DNA from: Roseibium limicola
GTDB taxonomy: Bacteria; Pseudomonadota; Alphaproteobacteria; Rhizobiales; Stappiaceae
Direction: 5' to 3'
Length of the DNA: 64,000 bases
Assembly: GCF_017313085.1 (NCBI RefSeq)
Contig: NZ_JAFLNF010000005.1
Span: 310,001 to 374,000 of the forward strand
The notes beneath the pieces are model-generated. The model did not search any database, was not told the DNA's origin, and saw nothing but the letters and a program-made list of their open reading frames with translations. Shown here piece after piece: positions 28,373 through 38,428 of the stretch (the first letter of the stretch is position 1; each line of letters starts with the position of its first letter). A program made the position numbers and the translations under genes.

Positions 28373-29155
28373 TCAGGCTGCGAAGTCGATCCACACCGGC
28401 ACGTGATCAGAAGGTTTTTCCCAACCGCGTACATGCTTGTCGATGCCACATCCGTTGAACTTGTCGGTGGCCTGCGGCGACATCAGGATGTGATCAATGC
28501 GAATGCCGTTGTTCTTCTGCCAGGCGCCGGCCTGATAGTCCCAGAAGGTGTAGGTTTCCGGAGCTTCATTGCAAGAGCGCAGGGCCTCGGTCATTCCCAG
28601 GTTCAGCAGGGTGCGGAAGTTCTGGCGGCTTTCTGGTTGAAACAGCGCATCATCCACCCAGGCGTCCGGTTTGGCCGCGTCGATCCTGTCGGGGATGACG
28701 TTGTAGTCGCCGAGAAGTAGAAACGGGATTTCCTCTTCAAGCCGCTTCCGGGCATGAGCAATCAACCGCTCCATCCACGCCAGCTTGTAGGGAAATTTTT
28801 CGGTTCCAAGCGGATTGCCGTTGGGCAGATAGAGGTTGCCGATACGCACAACCCCGGTGCCGGTCGAAACCAGCGCCTCGATATAGCGCGCCTGCTCGTC
28901 GGTTTCGTCGCCCGGCAAGCCGCGCATCACGTCTTCCATCGGTGTTTTGGAAAGCAGCGCGACGCCGTTGAAACCCTTCTGGCCGTGGGTTTCGAGATTG
29001 TAGCCCAGGTCCTCGAAGGGCTGGCGCGGGAAATTTTCGTCGACAGATTTGATCTCCTGGAAACAGGCGACGTCAGGCTTGGCTTCGTCCAGCCATGCCA
29101 GAACCGTGTCGATTCGGGCTTTTACGCCGTTGATGTTCCAGGTCGCGATCTTCAT
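28373..29155 (-). CDS. xthA: Exodeoxyribonuclease III (AP endonuclease)
   Basis: 260 residues, the usual length. The ExoIII signature residues are visible: ATWNINGVKAR at the N-terminus, CFQEIKS with the metal-binding Glu (about 32-38), YLPNGNP, LLGDYNVIP with the catalytic Asp and Asn (about 147-155), and the C-terminal RIDHIL and PSDHVPVW with catalytic His. It cuts DNA at abasic sites and trims 3' ends in base excision repair. It is convergent with the exoR-like gene and lies on the same strand as erpA across a 215-bp gap. Confidence 0.95.
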   Translation of the reverse strand: MKIATWNINGVKARIDTVLAWLDEAKPDVACFQEIKSVDENFPRQPFEDLGYNLETHGQKGFNGVALLSKTPMEDVMRGLPGDETDEQARYIEALVSTGTGVVRIGNLYLPNGNPLGTEKFPYKLAWMERLIAHARKRLEEEIPFLLLGDYNVIPDRIDAAKPDAWVDDALFQPESRQNFRTLLNLGMTEALRSCNEAPETYTFWDYQAGAWQKNNGIRIDHILMSPQATDKFNGCGIDKHVRGWEKPSDHVPVWIDFAA

Positions 29156-29294
29156 CTGATGACTTTCCGAAGTACGGTTAAGACTGCACTTGCCAGTGGC
29201 AAGCGGTCCCCAGTCATACCAGCCTCATACGGGCCTGTCCTTTTTGGCGGGACAGCCCGGAGCGATTCTTTGGGGACAGCAAGTGCAGCCGGTC

Positions 29295-29359
29295 GTCTCA
29301 GGTCGCGGCTTGCCAACGGGCGCAAGGAGGAGGCTTGGCGCCGATCAGAGAGCTGAGAC
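29295..29359 (-). ncRNA. Structured element with a CCTCCTC loop downstream of erpA
   Basis: On the minus strand, just past the erpA stop, an outer stem CTGAGAC / GTCTCAG... (29353-29359 with 29295-29301) encloses a hairpin (29319-29342) of GGCGCC and AAG with GGCGC and CTT, whose loop reads CCTCCTC. The loop is complementary to ribosome-binding sites and resembles the loops of the DUF1127-linked array at 59.1-59.5 kb. There is no T-run, so if it is an RNA it would be a processed 3' UTR. Confidence 0.35.
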
Positions 29360-29370
29360 CAACAGTTAAA

Positions 29371-29712
29371 TCAGATGGTGAAGCTGGTGCCGCAGCCGCA
29401 GCCGGCGACCGCGTGCGGATTGTTGATCTGAAACGACTGGCCCATCAGGTCATCGGTGAAATCGATCTCCGATCCGCCCATATACTGAAGTGAAACCGCG
29501 TCAACCAGCACAGTCACGCCGTTTTTCTCCAGCGCGAGATCGTCGGATTCGCGCGTGGTCACGAGATCATATTTATACTGCAGACCGGAACAGCCGCCGC
29601 CTTCGACGGAGACCCGCAGCATGGTTCCCTGCGCTTCGGTTGTCAGAATTTTCGCAATCCGCTTGGCAGCACGATCTGTGACTGTTACCGGATGTTCAAG
29701 TATTTCGCTCAT
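29371..29712 (-). CDS. erpA: Fe-S cluster insertion protein ErpA
   Basis: 113 residues. The A-type carrier cysteines are present in [13 protein letters not shown] (about residue 42) and in [10 protein letters not shown] at the C-terminus. The C-terminal sequence and the separate location from the suf operon point to ErpA, which delivers clusters to late acceptors, and not to SufA/IscA. It is divergent from dgt, an arrangement common in Hyphomicrobiales. Confidence 0.92.
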   Translation of the reverse strand: MSEILEHPVTVTDRAAKRIAKILTTEAQGTMLRVSVEGGGCSGLQYKYDLVTTRESDDLALEKNGVTVLVDAVSLQYMGGSEIDFTDDLMGQSFQINNPHAVAGCGCGTSFTI

Positions 29713-29985
29713 GGTGCAGCCGTTCTGCTTGAGATCAGGACTTGCGCTACTTTTGTTAAAAAGCGGCTCTCAAGGGAACCGAGCGGTCCGGTCAGGGACC
29801 TGCCTGCGCAAGGTCGTCTTGATAGTAGGTATGAACTGTTGACGCGCTCGTCAATGTGGCGGGACTGCGTGAGGCGAGATTTTCCCGCAACGGGGAAGGG
29901 GGAACTCCACTTTTCTGGCGTGGGGCTGCCCGGAACAACGAGATCCTCTCCGGGATTTCGACATCAGGAATTGAGTGGTTTGACT

Positions 29986-31206
29986 ATGACTTTGAAGGAC
30001 GTTGGATATGGCGCTCAGGAACGGGCACCATTCGCGCAGAAACCCTTTGAAAGCCGGGGACGCCTTTATCCCGAAGCGTCCAGCCCGACTCGTACGCCGT
30101 TTCAGCGCGACCGCGACCGCATCATCCACTCATCGGCGTTTCGTCGCCTGAAGCACAAGACCCAGGTTTTCGTCTATCATGAAGGCGATCATTTCCGCAC
30201 CCGTCTGACCCACACGATCGAGGTCTCCCAGATTGCCCGCTCTCTGGCGCGCGCCCTGCGTCTGGATGAGGATCTGGCCGAATGTCTGGCGCTGGCTCAT
30301 GATCTTGGTCACACGCCCTTCGGGCACGAGGGAGAGGATGTCCTGCATGAGTGCATGGCAGCCTTCGAGGGCTTTGACCACAATGCCCAGTCGCTGCGCG
30401 TCGTCACCTCGCTGGAACAGCGCTACGCCGAGTTCGACGGGTTGAACCTGGCCTGGGAAACCCTCGAGGGCCTGGTCAAGCACAACGGCCCTTTGGTGGA
30501 TGCGCAGGGCAATCCGCTGGGCAAGTTCGCCGGGTCCAAGCTGCCCTATGCGATCCGCAGATATCAGGAAAGCCACGATCTGGAGCTTGCCACCTGGCCC
30601 AGTGCCGAGGCGCAGGCAGCGGCAATTGCCGACGACATTGCCTATGATGCTCATGATCTTGATGACGGCCTGCGCGCCGGACTGTTTGCTATCGAGGACA
30701 TGCGCGAAGTTCCGTATCTGGCCGATATCTTGGCAGAGGTCGATGCCAGGTATCCGGGGCTCGAGGAAAGCCGGCGTATTCACGAGATCGTTCGCCGCTC
30801 GATCACCCGCATGGTCGAAGATGTAATCACCGAAGCGCTCAAGCGTCTGAAGGAGGTCGATCCGCAGTCGATTGACGACGTGCGTCGCGCCGACCGCTGT
30901 CTGGTGGACTTTTCCCCGGAAATGGCCGTTGCAGAGCGCCAGGTGAAGAAATTCCTGTTTGCCCGGGTCTACCGTCATGAAGATGTGCTGGCGGTGCGCC
31001 GTCAGGTAGCCCGGGTCGTGCGGGACCTGTTTGCCGGCTTCATGCAGCGTCCGCAAGACATGCCCAAGCCGTGGGACAAGGGACTGGAGGGATGCAGCGA
31101 AGCGGCCCTGGCACGCCGGGTCTGTGACTATATCGCCGGGATGACAGACCGTTTCGCCATTGACGAACACCGACGACTGTTTGACGACACCCCGGAATTG
31201 GGTTAG
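29986..31206 (+). CDS. dgt: Deoxyguanosinetriphosphate triphosphohydrolase-like protein
   Basis: 406 residues from the ATG at 29986; the frame is open upstream to 29692, but that part is not family-like. The HD phosphohydrolase metal ligands are seen in [13 protein letters not shown] and [15 protein letters not shown] (about residues 60-115), then [13 protein letters not shown] with the further His/Asp. Family members hydrolyse dNTPs to nucleoside and triphosphate. The length fits the proteobacterial Dgt-like subfamily. It is followed by argS, a conserved pair in this order. Confidence 0.93.
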   Translation: MTLKDVGYGAQERAPFAQKPFESRGRLYPEASSPTRTPFQRDRDRIIHSSAFRRLKHKTQVFVYHEGDHFRTRLTHTIEVSQIARSLARALRLDEDLAECLALAHDLGHTPFGHEGEDVLHECMAAFEGFDHNAQSLRVVTSLEQRYAEFDGLNLAWETLEGLVKHNGPLVDAQGNPLGKFAGSKLPYAIRRYQESHDLELATWPSAEAQAAAIADDIAYDAHDLDDGLRAGLFAIEDMREVPYLADILAEVDARYPGLEESRRIHEIVRRSITRMVEDVITEALKRLKEVDPQSIDDVRRADRCLVDFSPEMAVAERQVKKFLFARVYRHEDVLAVRRQVARVVRDLFAGFMQRPQDMPKPWDKGLEGCSEAALARRVCDYIAGMTDRFAIDEHRRLFDDTPELG

Positions 31207-31298
31207 GCCCCACCTCGATTTTACTCTGTGTTCGAGACTGGCGGCCTGTGCTGCCATCCACGGAGTTTCCTTAAGATAAACGACTTTCAGCCGGTTGG

Positions 31299-33074
31299 AT
31301 GGATATGAATATCTTCGCCGAATTCTCTGAGCGGGTGCGTGTCGCCCTTGGTCAGCTAGCCTTGAAAACATCCGATGGCTCCGCCCCGGATCTGTCCCGC
31401 GTGACCGTTGAAAGCCCGCGCGATCCCGCGCATGGCGATCTGGCCACCAATGCTGCCATGGTTCTGTCCAAGCAGGTGGGCATGAAGCCGCGTGATCTGG
31501 CCGAGCAGCTTTCAGCAAAGCTGTCGCAGGATGCGGACATCATCGACGTCTCCATCGCAGGTCCCGGCTTCATCAACCTGCGTTTGGCACCATCTGTTTG
31601 GCAGGCCATTCTGGCTGACGTTGTCGCTAAGGGGGCTGACTTCGGTCGCGCCAATCTGGGTGCTGGCAAGAAGGTCAATGTGGAATATGTTTCCGCCAAC
31701 CCGACGGGCCCGATGCACGTTGGCCATACCCGTGGTGCGGTAGTCGGCGATGCGTTGGCGAACCTTTTGGCCTATGCCGGTTATGAGGTGGTGCGCGAGT
31801 ATTATATCAACGATGCCGGCTCGCAGATCGACACGCTGGCCCAGTCGGCTTTCCTGCGCTACCGCGAGGCACTGGGCGATGATATTGGCGAGATCCCGGC
31901 CGGACTGTATCCGGGCGACTATCTTGTGCCGATCGGCAAGAAGCTAGCTGCTGAGCACGGTGACGCGCTGAAGGCAATGGACGAGGCCGCCTGGATCGCC
32001 GTCGTCAAGCCCGCCACCATCGCTGCCATGATGGATATGATCCGCGAGGATCTGGCACAGCTCAACGTCAAGCACGACGTCTTTTTCTCCGAAAAGACGC
32101 TGCATGATCATACGGATAACCAGGCATCGAAGATCGATGAAATGCTGGACGCCCTGCGCGGCGATGGCCTGATCTATGAAGGAACGCTGCCGCCGCCAAA
32201 GGGTCAGCTGCCGGACGATTGGGAGGATCGTGAGCAGACACTGTTCCGCGCGTCCGACTATGGGGACGACACCGACCGGGCGCTGAAGAAGTCCGACGGC
32301 TCCTACACCTATTTCGCCGCTGATGTGGCCTATTTCCGCGACAAGTTCCTGCGCGGCTTTGATGAGATGATTTACGTGCTGGGCGCCGATCATGGCGGCT
32401 ACGTCAAGCGTCTGCAGGCCGTGGGCAAGGCGGTTTCCGGCGGCAAGTCGGAAGTCATCGTGCGCCTGTGTCAGCTGGTGAAGCTGTACCGGGCAGGCGA
32501 ACCGGTGAAAATGTCGAAGCGTTCCGGTGATTTCATCACCCTGCGCGAAGTTGTCGATGAGGTTGGCCGGGATCCGGTGCGCTTTATGATGTTGTTCCGC
32601 AAGAACGACGCGCCGCTCGACTTCGACTTCCAGAAAGTCACCGAGCAGTCCAAGGACAATCCGGTGTTTTATGTGCAGTACGGCAATGCCCGCTGCCATT
32701 CGGTCATGCGTCAGGCGGCTGAAGAGTTGCCAGATCTCGACTTGTCGGATGAAGCCTTGAGAAGCGCCGATCTATCCTTGCTCGATGACAGTGGTGAACT
32801 TGAGTTGATGGCGAAGATGGCCGTCTGGCCCAAGATTGTCGAAGCTGCGGCCGAGACACATGAGCCTCACCGGGTGGCGTTTTACCTGCATGATCTGGCC
32901 AGCTCTCTGCACGGACACTGGAACCGTGGCAAGGAAATGCCGCATTTACGCTTTATTCACGCTGACAATCCAAAATTAACTCTGGCGCGGCTTGCTTTGA
33001 TACGTGCAGTATCAAAGGTGATTGCATCGGGATTGACGATTCTTGGCGTCGATGCGCCAGAAGAGATGCGCTAA
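31299..33074 (+). CDS. argS: Arginyl-tRNA synthetase
   Basis: 591 residues; the ATG at 31305 is an alternative start. This class I synthetase charges tRNA-Arg. Seen: the HIGH-type motif in [13 protein letters not shown] (about 129-141), the catalytic QIDTLAQSA region, DHGGYVKR, and the KMSKS loop as [10 protein letters not shown] (about 405-414). The C-terminal anticodon-binding helical domain ends with LGVDAPEEM, typical of the family. The SPOR-domain gene follows after 70 bp on the same strand. Confidence 0.97.
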   Translation: MDMNIFAEFSERVRVALGQLALKTSDGSAPDLSRVTVESPRDPAHGDLATNAAMVLSKQVGMKPRDLAEQLSAKLSQDADIIDVSIAGPGFINLRLAPSVWQAILADVVAKGADFGRANLGAGKKVNVEYVSANPTGPMHVGHTRGAVVGDALANLLAYAGYEVVREYYINDAGSQIDTLAQSAFLRYREALGDDIGEIPAGLYPGDYLVPIGKKLAAEHGDALKAMDEAAWIAVVKPATIAAMMDMIREDLAQLNVKHDVFFSEKTLHDHTDNQASKIDEMLDALRGDGLIYEGTLPPPKGQLPDDWEDREQTLFRASDYGDDTDRALKKSDGSYTYFAADVAYFRDKFLRGFDEMIYVLGADHGGYVKRLQAVGKAVSGGKSEVIVRLCQLVKLYRAGEPVKMSKRSGDFITLREVVDEVGRDPVRFMMLFRKNDAPLDFDFQKVTEQSKDNPVFYVQYGNARCHSVMRQAAEELPDLDLSDEALRSADLSLLDDSGELELMAKMAVWPKIVEAAAETHEPHRVAFYLHDLASSLHGHWNRGKEMPHLRFIHADNPKLTLARLALIRAVSKVIASGLTILGVDAPEEMR

Positions 33075-33144
33075 GCACGCAAGCGTCCGCCACGTCTGAT
33101 AAGGATTTGGTGGGCGATGACTATGGCCGGATAGCAAAAAGCCT

Positions 33145-35646
33145 ATGGCACGAGATAATGACTACACTTCGTCTGATGCCACATCGGAACAGACGGCATC
33201 AAATCGCGAAGATACCTCCGCTGGAGATGATCCGCTTGTAGAACTGGCGCGGATCGTCAACCGCAACAAGCCGGCAGGGTCTACTGCGAGCGATCGCGTT
33301 GGCTCGACCGACTATTTTGCTGGCCTGGATGATTTTTCGGACATCGGTGGCAGACCTGCGCCGCACGTCGACCGGCCTGCGCCGGAGGCGGGGGCACCTG
33401 TGTCAACTGCAGGAGCCAGCTCCGATTCTTATGGCCATGGCGATCTCGGCGGCGTGGTGCCAAGTCGTGGCGCGCCTGTTGAACCCGCTGACCATGGTCG
33501 CGCACCGCAGCCTGAGGTGACCGGTTTTGCAGAGGCTCCGGCAGAGCAGCCTGAGCTGCGGGATGAAGCGCCAGGTTATCTGGATCTCAAATTGACTGAG
33601 GACGATCTGCTGTCCGGTGCGCCGGGCAATGGCTCAGTCGAGGCGTTGCCCGAGGCCGACCTTGAAGACGAGTTGATCGGGGCTTTCCGCACGTCGTTCG
33701 ATGCCAATCGGCGTCAGGAGCCCGGCGACCGCTACAATTCCGATCTTGAACCGCGTGAAAGCTTCATTCCGGTTCAGCCCCCGGCTGCCACTGACGATTT
33801 CTATTCAGACCAGACGGTTTCCTCCAGCCTGGAAACGCCAGGCGAATCCGAACAGGAATACCGTCGCGGCCTCTATGCTGGGGAACTTGCGGCTGCCACA
33901 GCGCCTGAAGCAGCTGCCGAGTATGATTACGGCACGGACGAGGGGCAGACCGACGAGGTCGATGATATTTTCGCCCCGGAGACAGGTTCTGAGATCAGCC
34001 CCGAGCCTGTCTCGGAGCGCGCGCCTGAGCCGAGACCAACACCCGAATGGCAACAGCCGACGAATTCCGGTCAACTGGGCGGGCAGATGCGCAGTGATGC
34101 ACCGGCGCAGACAGCTGCAACCGATCAGACCCCGGAAGGCATTGGCAATGGCTTCGATGATCTTTTCGCCGAGCTGGGACAATTGCAGACGAATCTGTCG
34201 CGCGAGAAGCGTTCGGCTTTTGATCGCCAACCGCTGCCGGATGAGCAGCCTGTTGCAGACACAGACTATGAGGGTGGCGACGCCGACACGCTGACCCGTG
34301 CGGGTCCTGTGCCGTCCGACGATTATGATCCGTTGATTTCTGATGGTTCCGTACAGAGCCATGATGCAGCCAGGTCTGACGATATAGACGACATGGCTTG
34401 GCCGGCGGCCGCCTCGCGCATTCCGGCCCGTGGCGAAGAGGAAGAAGCGCCTCCGCCCGCCGGTGGCTATGATCTGGAAGCCGTGGCTCAGGCCATGCAG
34501 GAAAGTGACCCGACAATCGGGCGTTCTGGCGTTCTGCCGCCGCACTCGCAGGCTGAAGCGGACGTCGAGCCCCGTGCGCCCAAAAAAGGCCGCAACAAGG
34601 GGTTGATGACAGCCGCTGCCGTTCTGGGTGTGGTTTTTGTCGGTGGTGTCGGCTATGCGCTGCTGGCAGGCAACAGTGGCATTCAGGCCCCCAGCGGCCC
34701 GCCGCCGGTGATTGCAGGGCTTCAGGGCCCACTGAAAGTGATGCCAGAGCCTGCTGCCGAAGGCGATGACAATTCCGGCTCAAAACTGATTTACGACCGA
34801 GTTGAAGGCAATACGGATACAAGCCGTGAACGTTTGATCCTTCCGGAGAAGACGGAGCCGGCTGATCTGCGGCCTGCGCCTGATACTGTGGTGACCACGG
34901 ATCCGCTGGTTCCCGGTGGTCCGAAAAGGGTCCGCACGTTGGTGGTTCGCCCGGATGGCACAATCGTCTCCGAGGCAGGCAATGGTCAGGCAACGCGGGT
35001 AATCGCGCCATCTCCCGGGTCTAATCAGACACAGACCCCGGATGCGACCACCCAGCCTGCAGCGACAGTCGGCACACCGCCGACCTTCCAGCCTGTAAAT
35101 CCTGCGCCTGAAACAGCAGCGGCTTCGGAAACCGATACCCAGACCGGCGATGGCGTCCCTGGTGAAACTGCGGCCAGTGAAACGCCGGTTTCAGCTGAAG
35201 ATGCGGCAAATGCGCCGCGTATGGTTCCTACTCCGAAGCCGGCGGTGCCGGTGCGGGTGGCTCGGGCAACCCCGCAACAATCCGCATCACCCGTTTCCGG
35301 TCCTCTGGTTCTGGGCGGCGATCAGCCTTCAGCACCTGCAGCTCCGGCAACACCTGTTGCCAGCACACCTCAGGTGTCGGCATCCGGATCAATCCCGGCA
35401 GGCACCTACGTGGTTCAGGTCACGTCGCAACGCTCGTCGGAAGCAGCTCTTCAGACCTATGCGGATCTTCAACGTCGCTATCCGCAGGTCCTTGGCAACC
35501 GACAGGCTGCGATTGTTCCAGCCGAAATCGACGGCCGTGGCACCTTCTACCGGGCGCGCATTCCATCCGCTTCACGTGCCGAGGCAATTTCGCTCTGCGA
35601 AAGCCTGCAGGCCGCCGGTGGCGACTGCTTCGTGCGCCGCAACTGA
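33145..35646 (+). CDS. SPOR-domain membrane protein with a long acidic cytoplasmic region
   Basis: 833 residues. Residues 1-~485 are acidic, Pro/Ala/Ser-rich and appear disordered. One membrane helix follows a KKGRNKG patch (about 486-510: LMTAAAVLGVVFVGGVGYALLAG region). A second Pro/Thr/Ala-rich linker leads to a C-terminal SPOR domain (about 755-833: TYVVQVTSQRSSEAALQTYA through CESLQAAGGDCFVRR). SPOR domains bind denuded peptidoglycan at the septum, so the topology is inside-N, periplasm-C and the role is likely in division or cell-wall growth. It sits between argS and nagZ, as in related genomes. The long N-terminal region is large for the family. Confidence 0.9.
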   Translation: MARDNDYTSSDATSEQTASNREDTSAGDDPLVELARIVNRNKPAGSTASDRVGSTDYFAGLDDFSDIGGRPAPHVDRPAPEAGAPVSTAGASSDSYGHGDLGGVVPSRGAPVEPADHGRAPQPEVTGFAEAPAEQPELRDEAPGYLDLKLTEDDLLSGAPGNGSVEALPEADLEDELIGAFRTSFDANRRQEPGDRYNSDLEPRESFIPVQPPAATDDFYSDQTVSSSLETPGESEQEYRRGLYAGELAAATAPEAAAEYDYGTDEGQTDEVDDIFAPETGSEISPEPVSERAPEPRPTPEWQQPTNSGQLGGQMRSDAPAQTAATDQTPEGIGNGFDDLFAELGQLQTNLSREKRSAFDRQPLPDEQPVADTDYEGGDADTLTRAGPVPSDDYDPLISDGSVQSHDAARSDDIDDMAWPAAASRIPARGEEEEAPPPAGGYDLEAVAQAMQESDPTIGRSGVLPPHSQAEADVEPRAPKKGRNKGLMTAAAVLGVVFVGGVGYALLAGNSGIQAPSGPPPVIAGLQGPLKVMPEPAAEGDDNSGSKLIYDRVEGNTDTSRERLILPEKTEPADLRPAPDTVVTTDPLVPGGPKRVRTLVVRPDGTIVSEAGNGQATRVIAPSPGSNQTQTPDATTQPAATVGTPPTFQPVNPAPETAAASETDTQTGDGVPGETAASETPVSAEDAANAPRMVPTPKPAVPVRVARATPQQSASPVSGPLVLGGDQPSAPAAPATPVASTPQVSASGSIPAGTYVVQVTSQRSSEAALQTYADLQRRYPQVLGNRQAAIVPAEIDGRGTFYRARIPSASRAEAISLCESLQAAGGDCFVRRN

Positions 35647-35679
35647 GGCCATTCGTCTTCTGACTTAAGGGCCTAGATC

Positions 35680-35716
35680 AAAAAAACTCCGGTCTCTCGT
35701 GGGCCGGAGTTTTTTG
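35680..35716 (+). terminator. Intrinsic terminator after the SPOR gene
   Basis: AAAAAACTCCGG pairs with CCGGAGTTTTTT around an 11-nt loop, 33 nt past the stop. It has T-runs on both strands and may also serve transcripts from the other side. Confidence 0.88.
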
Positions 35717-35717
35717 T

Positions 35718-36176
35718 TTTCTCCACACCGACCTTCGTCATGCTCGGACCTGTCCCGAGCATCCAGAGTTTGCGCCTGACGTGATTGGATCCTCGGCACG
35801 CGGCCGAGGATGACTGGAGAATGGGGGCGGATGCTTTGGAACCCCATCAGTTCACTGATCGTCATCTCGGACAAGCGGTACGCGCAGATCCGGGACCGGT
35901 GAGCCACGTGCCCGACCGGCATACCTTCGCAAGCCTCTAGGCTCACTGATCCCGGCTCTGCGCTGTGCTTGGCCGGGATGACGGTGGATGGGGTGGTGCT
36001 TGGTCGTTTTGGCGGTGGAAGGGGAGAGGTATTTGGCCGGGATGGCGTCTGTTGCGCGGTGCCCTTCGGCTTCTCTCCCCACACCGACCTTCGTCATGCT
36101 CGGGCCTGTCCCGAGCATCCAGACTTTGCACCTGACGTGATTGGATCCTCGGCACGCGGCCGAGGATGACGGCGGA
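35718..36176. repeat. Two ~95-bp direct repeats with palindromes flanking ~260 bp
   Basis: The copies at about 35722-35816 and 36077-36171 share nearly all bases (CACACCGACCTTCGTCATGC..., ending CGCGGCCGAGGATGAC). Each contains two palindromes, ATGCTCGG..CCGAGCAT and ATCCTCGGC..GCCGAGGAT. The 260 bp between them holds no convincing gene. The block lies between the SPOR gene and the convergent esterase gene. Confidence 0.85.
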
Positions 36177-36186
36177 GAGGTCAGCG

Positions 36187-37194
36187 TTACACGCTCAGGA
36201 CTTTTGCCAGATAGGGCAGGCTGAGGTCCATGCGGTAGTCGACGGAGGAGTGATTGTCGTCGAACTCTTCGTAGACATGGGCGACACCGGCGGCTTCCAG
36301 CTTGCGGTGCAGGCGGCGGGCGCCGTAGACGAGGTTGTACTGATCGACGTTGCCGCACTCCAGCCACAGGCCTTTCAGGCTTTTCAATGCATCTGTGTGA
36401 TCATCCGCCATCACCACCGGATCCCACTTCAGCCAATTGGCCCACAGTTCCGCGTTGACTTCGCAGGTTTCCGGATCGACCGGCAGGCGGATGCCGCAGA
36501 AAGCCTCGGGTGCCGGATCATAGGTGGCGGCCATGGCGAAGGTCATCAGGTCATGGAAGGCCGCGCCGGAAAATTTGGGGCCGGTCTCGAAATCCGTGAC
36601 GAAGGCTTCGATGGAACCCTTGCGCTGGACCGCCCTGAGGGCGCTCGGCATCTCTGGCAGGTAGCAAAGTTCAAAGGCCATGTCGCCGGAAAGGCAGGCG
36701 GCCGCCGACCACACATTCGCATGCAGCATGGCATGGACGATGGAGCCATAGCCGCCGGAGGACTTGCCGAAGAGGCCGCGTTTGCCGAAGCCGCCACAGC
36801 CGAACTTGCCTTCCACCGTCGCCAGCATTTCAGTCGTCAGGAACGTTGCCCAGGGGCCCATTGCCTTGCTGTCGATATACTGGTTGCCGCCCAGTCGGGT
36901 GAAGCAGTCGGGAAACGCGACGACGGCAGGCAGCATCTCGCCGTCGTGTATGAGCCGGTCCACCCGCTCGGGTACGTTCTCACCGAAGTTCTTCCAGTTG
37001 GTGTGTGCCGGACCACCAGCGGTATAGCCCACCAGGTCGACGATAAGCGGCAGGTCCTGTCCGGAATGGCCATGCGGCACATAGACCATGACGGTGCGGT
37101 TGGCCGGGTCGCCCAGCATGTTGTCGTGCAGGATTGCGGATTCGACGGTCAGCCGGTGCAGGGTGCCTTGGGGAATGTCGTGACGGGCGAGCAA
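36187..37194 (-). CDS. Alpha/beta-hydrolase esterase (putative esterase, esterase D-like family)
   Basis: 335 residues from a TTG start at 37194, which is supported by AGGAG 7 nt upstream. The nucleophile elbow is GKSSGGYGS (about 143-151); an Asp in the core and the His of DDNHSSVDYR (about 313-322) complete a plausible triad. VMVYVPHGHSG near the N-terminus and the length match the PF00756 esterase family. No signal peptide is seen. Substrate unknown; the family includes S-formylglutathione hydrolases and trehalose/siderophore esterases. It lies against the direction of the surrounding SPOR-nagZ-scpAB genes and next to duplicated repeats. Confidence 0.85.
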   Translation of the reverse strand: MLARHDIPQGTLHRLTVESAILHDNMLGDPANRTVMVYVPHGHSGQDLPLIVDLVGYTAGGPAHTNWKNFGENVPERVDRLIHDGEMLPAVVAFPDCFTRLGGNQYIDSKAMGPWATFLTTEMLATVEGKFGCGGFGKRGLFGKSSGGYGSIVHAMLHANVWSAAACLSGDMAFELCYLPEMPSALRAVQRKGSIEAFVTDFETGPKFSGAAFHDLMTFAMAATYDPAPEAFCGIRLPVDPETCEVNAELWANWLKWDPVVMADDHTDALKSLKGLWLECGNVDQYNLVYGARRLHRKLEAAGVAHVYEEFDDNHSSVDYRMDLSLPYLAKVLSV

Positions 37195-37345
37195 GAAAAT
37201 CTCCTGAGGTGGGAACAGCGCGCGGTAAAATCATGAACCTCTTGAATGGCCCAGGCGAGGGGGCAAGCGCAAGAGGCTGGCGATCTTGTGCCGCAGGATT
37301 GCCGGACTGCTTGACCGCAAAGGGCTTGGCGGATATGCCAAATCC

Positions 37346-38353
37346 ATGATCAAAGCCTTTATTAGCGGATGCGCCGGCCAGGCGTTGAGTGGAGAGGAAA
37401 TCTCCTTCTATTCAGAGCAGCAGCCCTGGGGGCTGATCCTGTTTCGCCGGAATTGCGGCGACCCGGAGCAGCTGACTGCCCTGGTGGCAAGCTTTCGCGA
37501 GGCCGTCGGCCGCGCGGATGCTCCGGTTCTGATCGATCAGGAAGGGGGGCGGGTGCAGCGCCTGCGTCCGCCGCATTGGGCGTCGTTTCCGCCTCAGAAG
37601 CGCTATGGTGATCTCTACAAGGTCGATCCGCAGCGCGGGCGTGAGGCGGCCTATCTTGGCGCCAGTCTGATCGGCCACCAGCTGCGCAGTATGGGCATCA
37701 CCGTCAATTGCCTGCCGCTTCTCGATGTGCTGACCGACAAGACTGTGGATGCGATCGGCGATCGGGCCTATGGCGTCGAGCCGGAGATGGTCGCGGTTCT
37801 GGGCAAGGAAACCTGCGAAGGGCTGCTGGCAGGCGGTGTGTTGCCGGTGCTCAAGCATCTGCCCGGCCACGGTCGGGCAACTGTGGACAGTCATCTGGAG
37901 CTGCCCTGTGTCGAGGCCGAGCTGGACGAGTTGATCGGCGTGGATTTTGCCCCGTTCGAGGCTCTGAGTTCCTATCCGCTGGCGATGACCGCCCACATTC
38001 GGTTCCCCAAGCTGGATCCCCACAACCCGGCCACCCAGAGCCGGGAGATCATCGAAAATGTCATTCGCGGCCGCTTCGGTTTCTCCGGATGCCTGATGAC
38101 CGATGATATTTCCATGGAAGCCCTGGGTGGGGATATGCGGGAAAGAGCCTCGCATTCCTTTGCGGCTGGCTGCGATATTGTGCTTCACTGCAACGGAGAA
38201 ATGGATCAGATGCGGATGGTGGCCGACGCCGCGCCGGAACTGAGCGGCATATCCGACCGCCGCTGCCGCGAAGCTTTGGGCCGCTTGCCGGATGCACAAG
38301 AGGTCGATCTTGAGGCGACACAGGCGCGGTTCCGCCAGTTGATGGGCGACTGA
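37346..38353 (+). CDS. nagZ: Beta-N-acetylhexosaminidase NagZ
   Basis: 335 residues from the ATG at 37346. The glycoside hydrolase 3 features are present: LIDQEGGRVQRL (about 68-79), KHLPGHGRATVDSHLELP with the catalytic His (about 169-186), and the nucleophile Asp in LMTDDISMEAL (about 250-260). NagZ removes GlcNAc from anhydromuropeptides in the cytosol during peptidoglycan recycling, making the signal for AmpR-type beta-lactamase control. It is followed by scpA after 75 bp. Confidence 0.95.
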   Translation: MIKAFISGCAGQALSGEEISFYSEQQPWGLILFRRNCGDPEQLTALVASFREAVGRADAPVLIDQEGGRVQRLRPPHWASFPPQKRYGDLYKVDPQRGREAAYLGASLIGHQLRSMGITVNCLPLLDVLTDKTVDAIGDRAYGVEPEMVAVLGKETCEGLLAGGVLPVLKHLPGHGRATVDSHLELPCVEAELDELIGVDFAPFEALSSYPLAMTAHIRFPKLDPHNPATQSREIIENVIRGRFGFSGCLMTDDISMEALGGDMRERASHSFAAGCDIVLHCNGEMDQMRMVADAAPELSGISDRRCREALGRLPDAQEVDLEATQARFRQLMGD

Positions 38354-38428
38354 GTGTCGGCTTGAGGGGCAAATGCGGTTGGTTCGCGGGCGTCGAAACG
38401 CAAGCGGGGCGTCGCGAGGGGATAGCAA

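Noticed and set aside
29838-29853. TTGACGCGCTCGTCAA palindrome upstream of dgt as an FNR/FixK box
   Set aside because: The half-sites are TTGAC/GTCAA with a 6-nt centre; FNR boxes need TTGAT-N4-ATCAA. It may be chance.
36166-37236. A 356-residue plus-strand frame across the esterase gene
   Set aside because: Antisense shadow; the esterase on the minus strand has catalytic motifs and a TTG start with a good ribosome-binding site.
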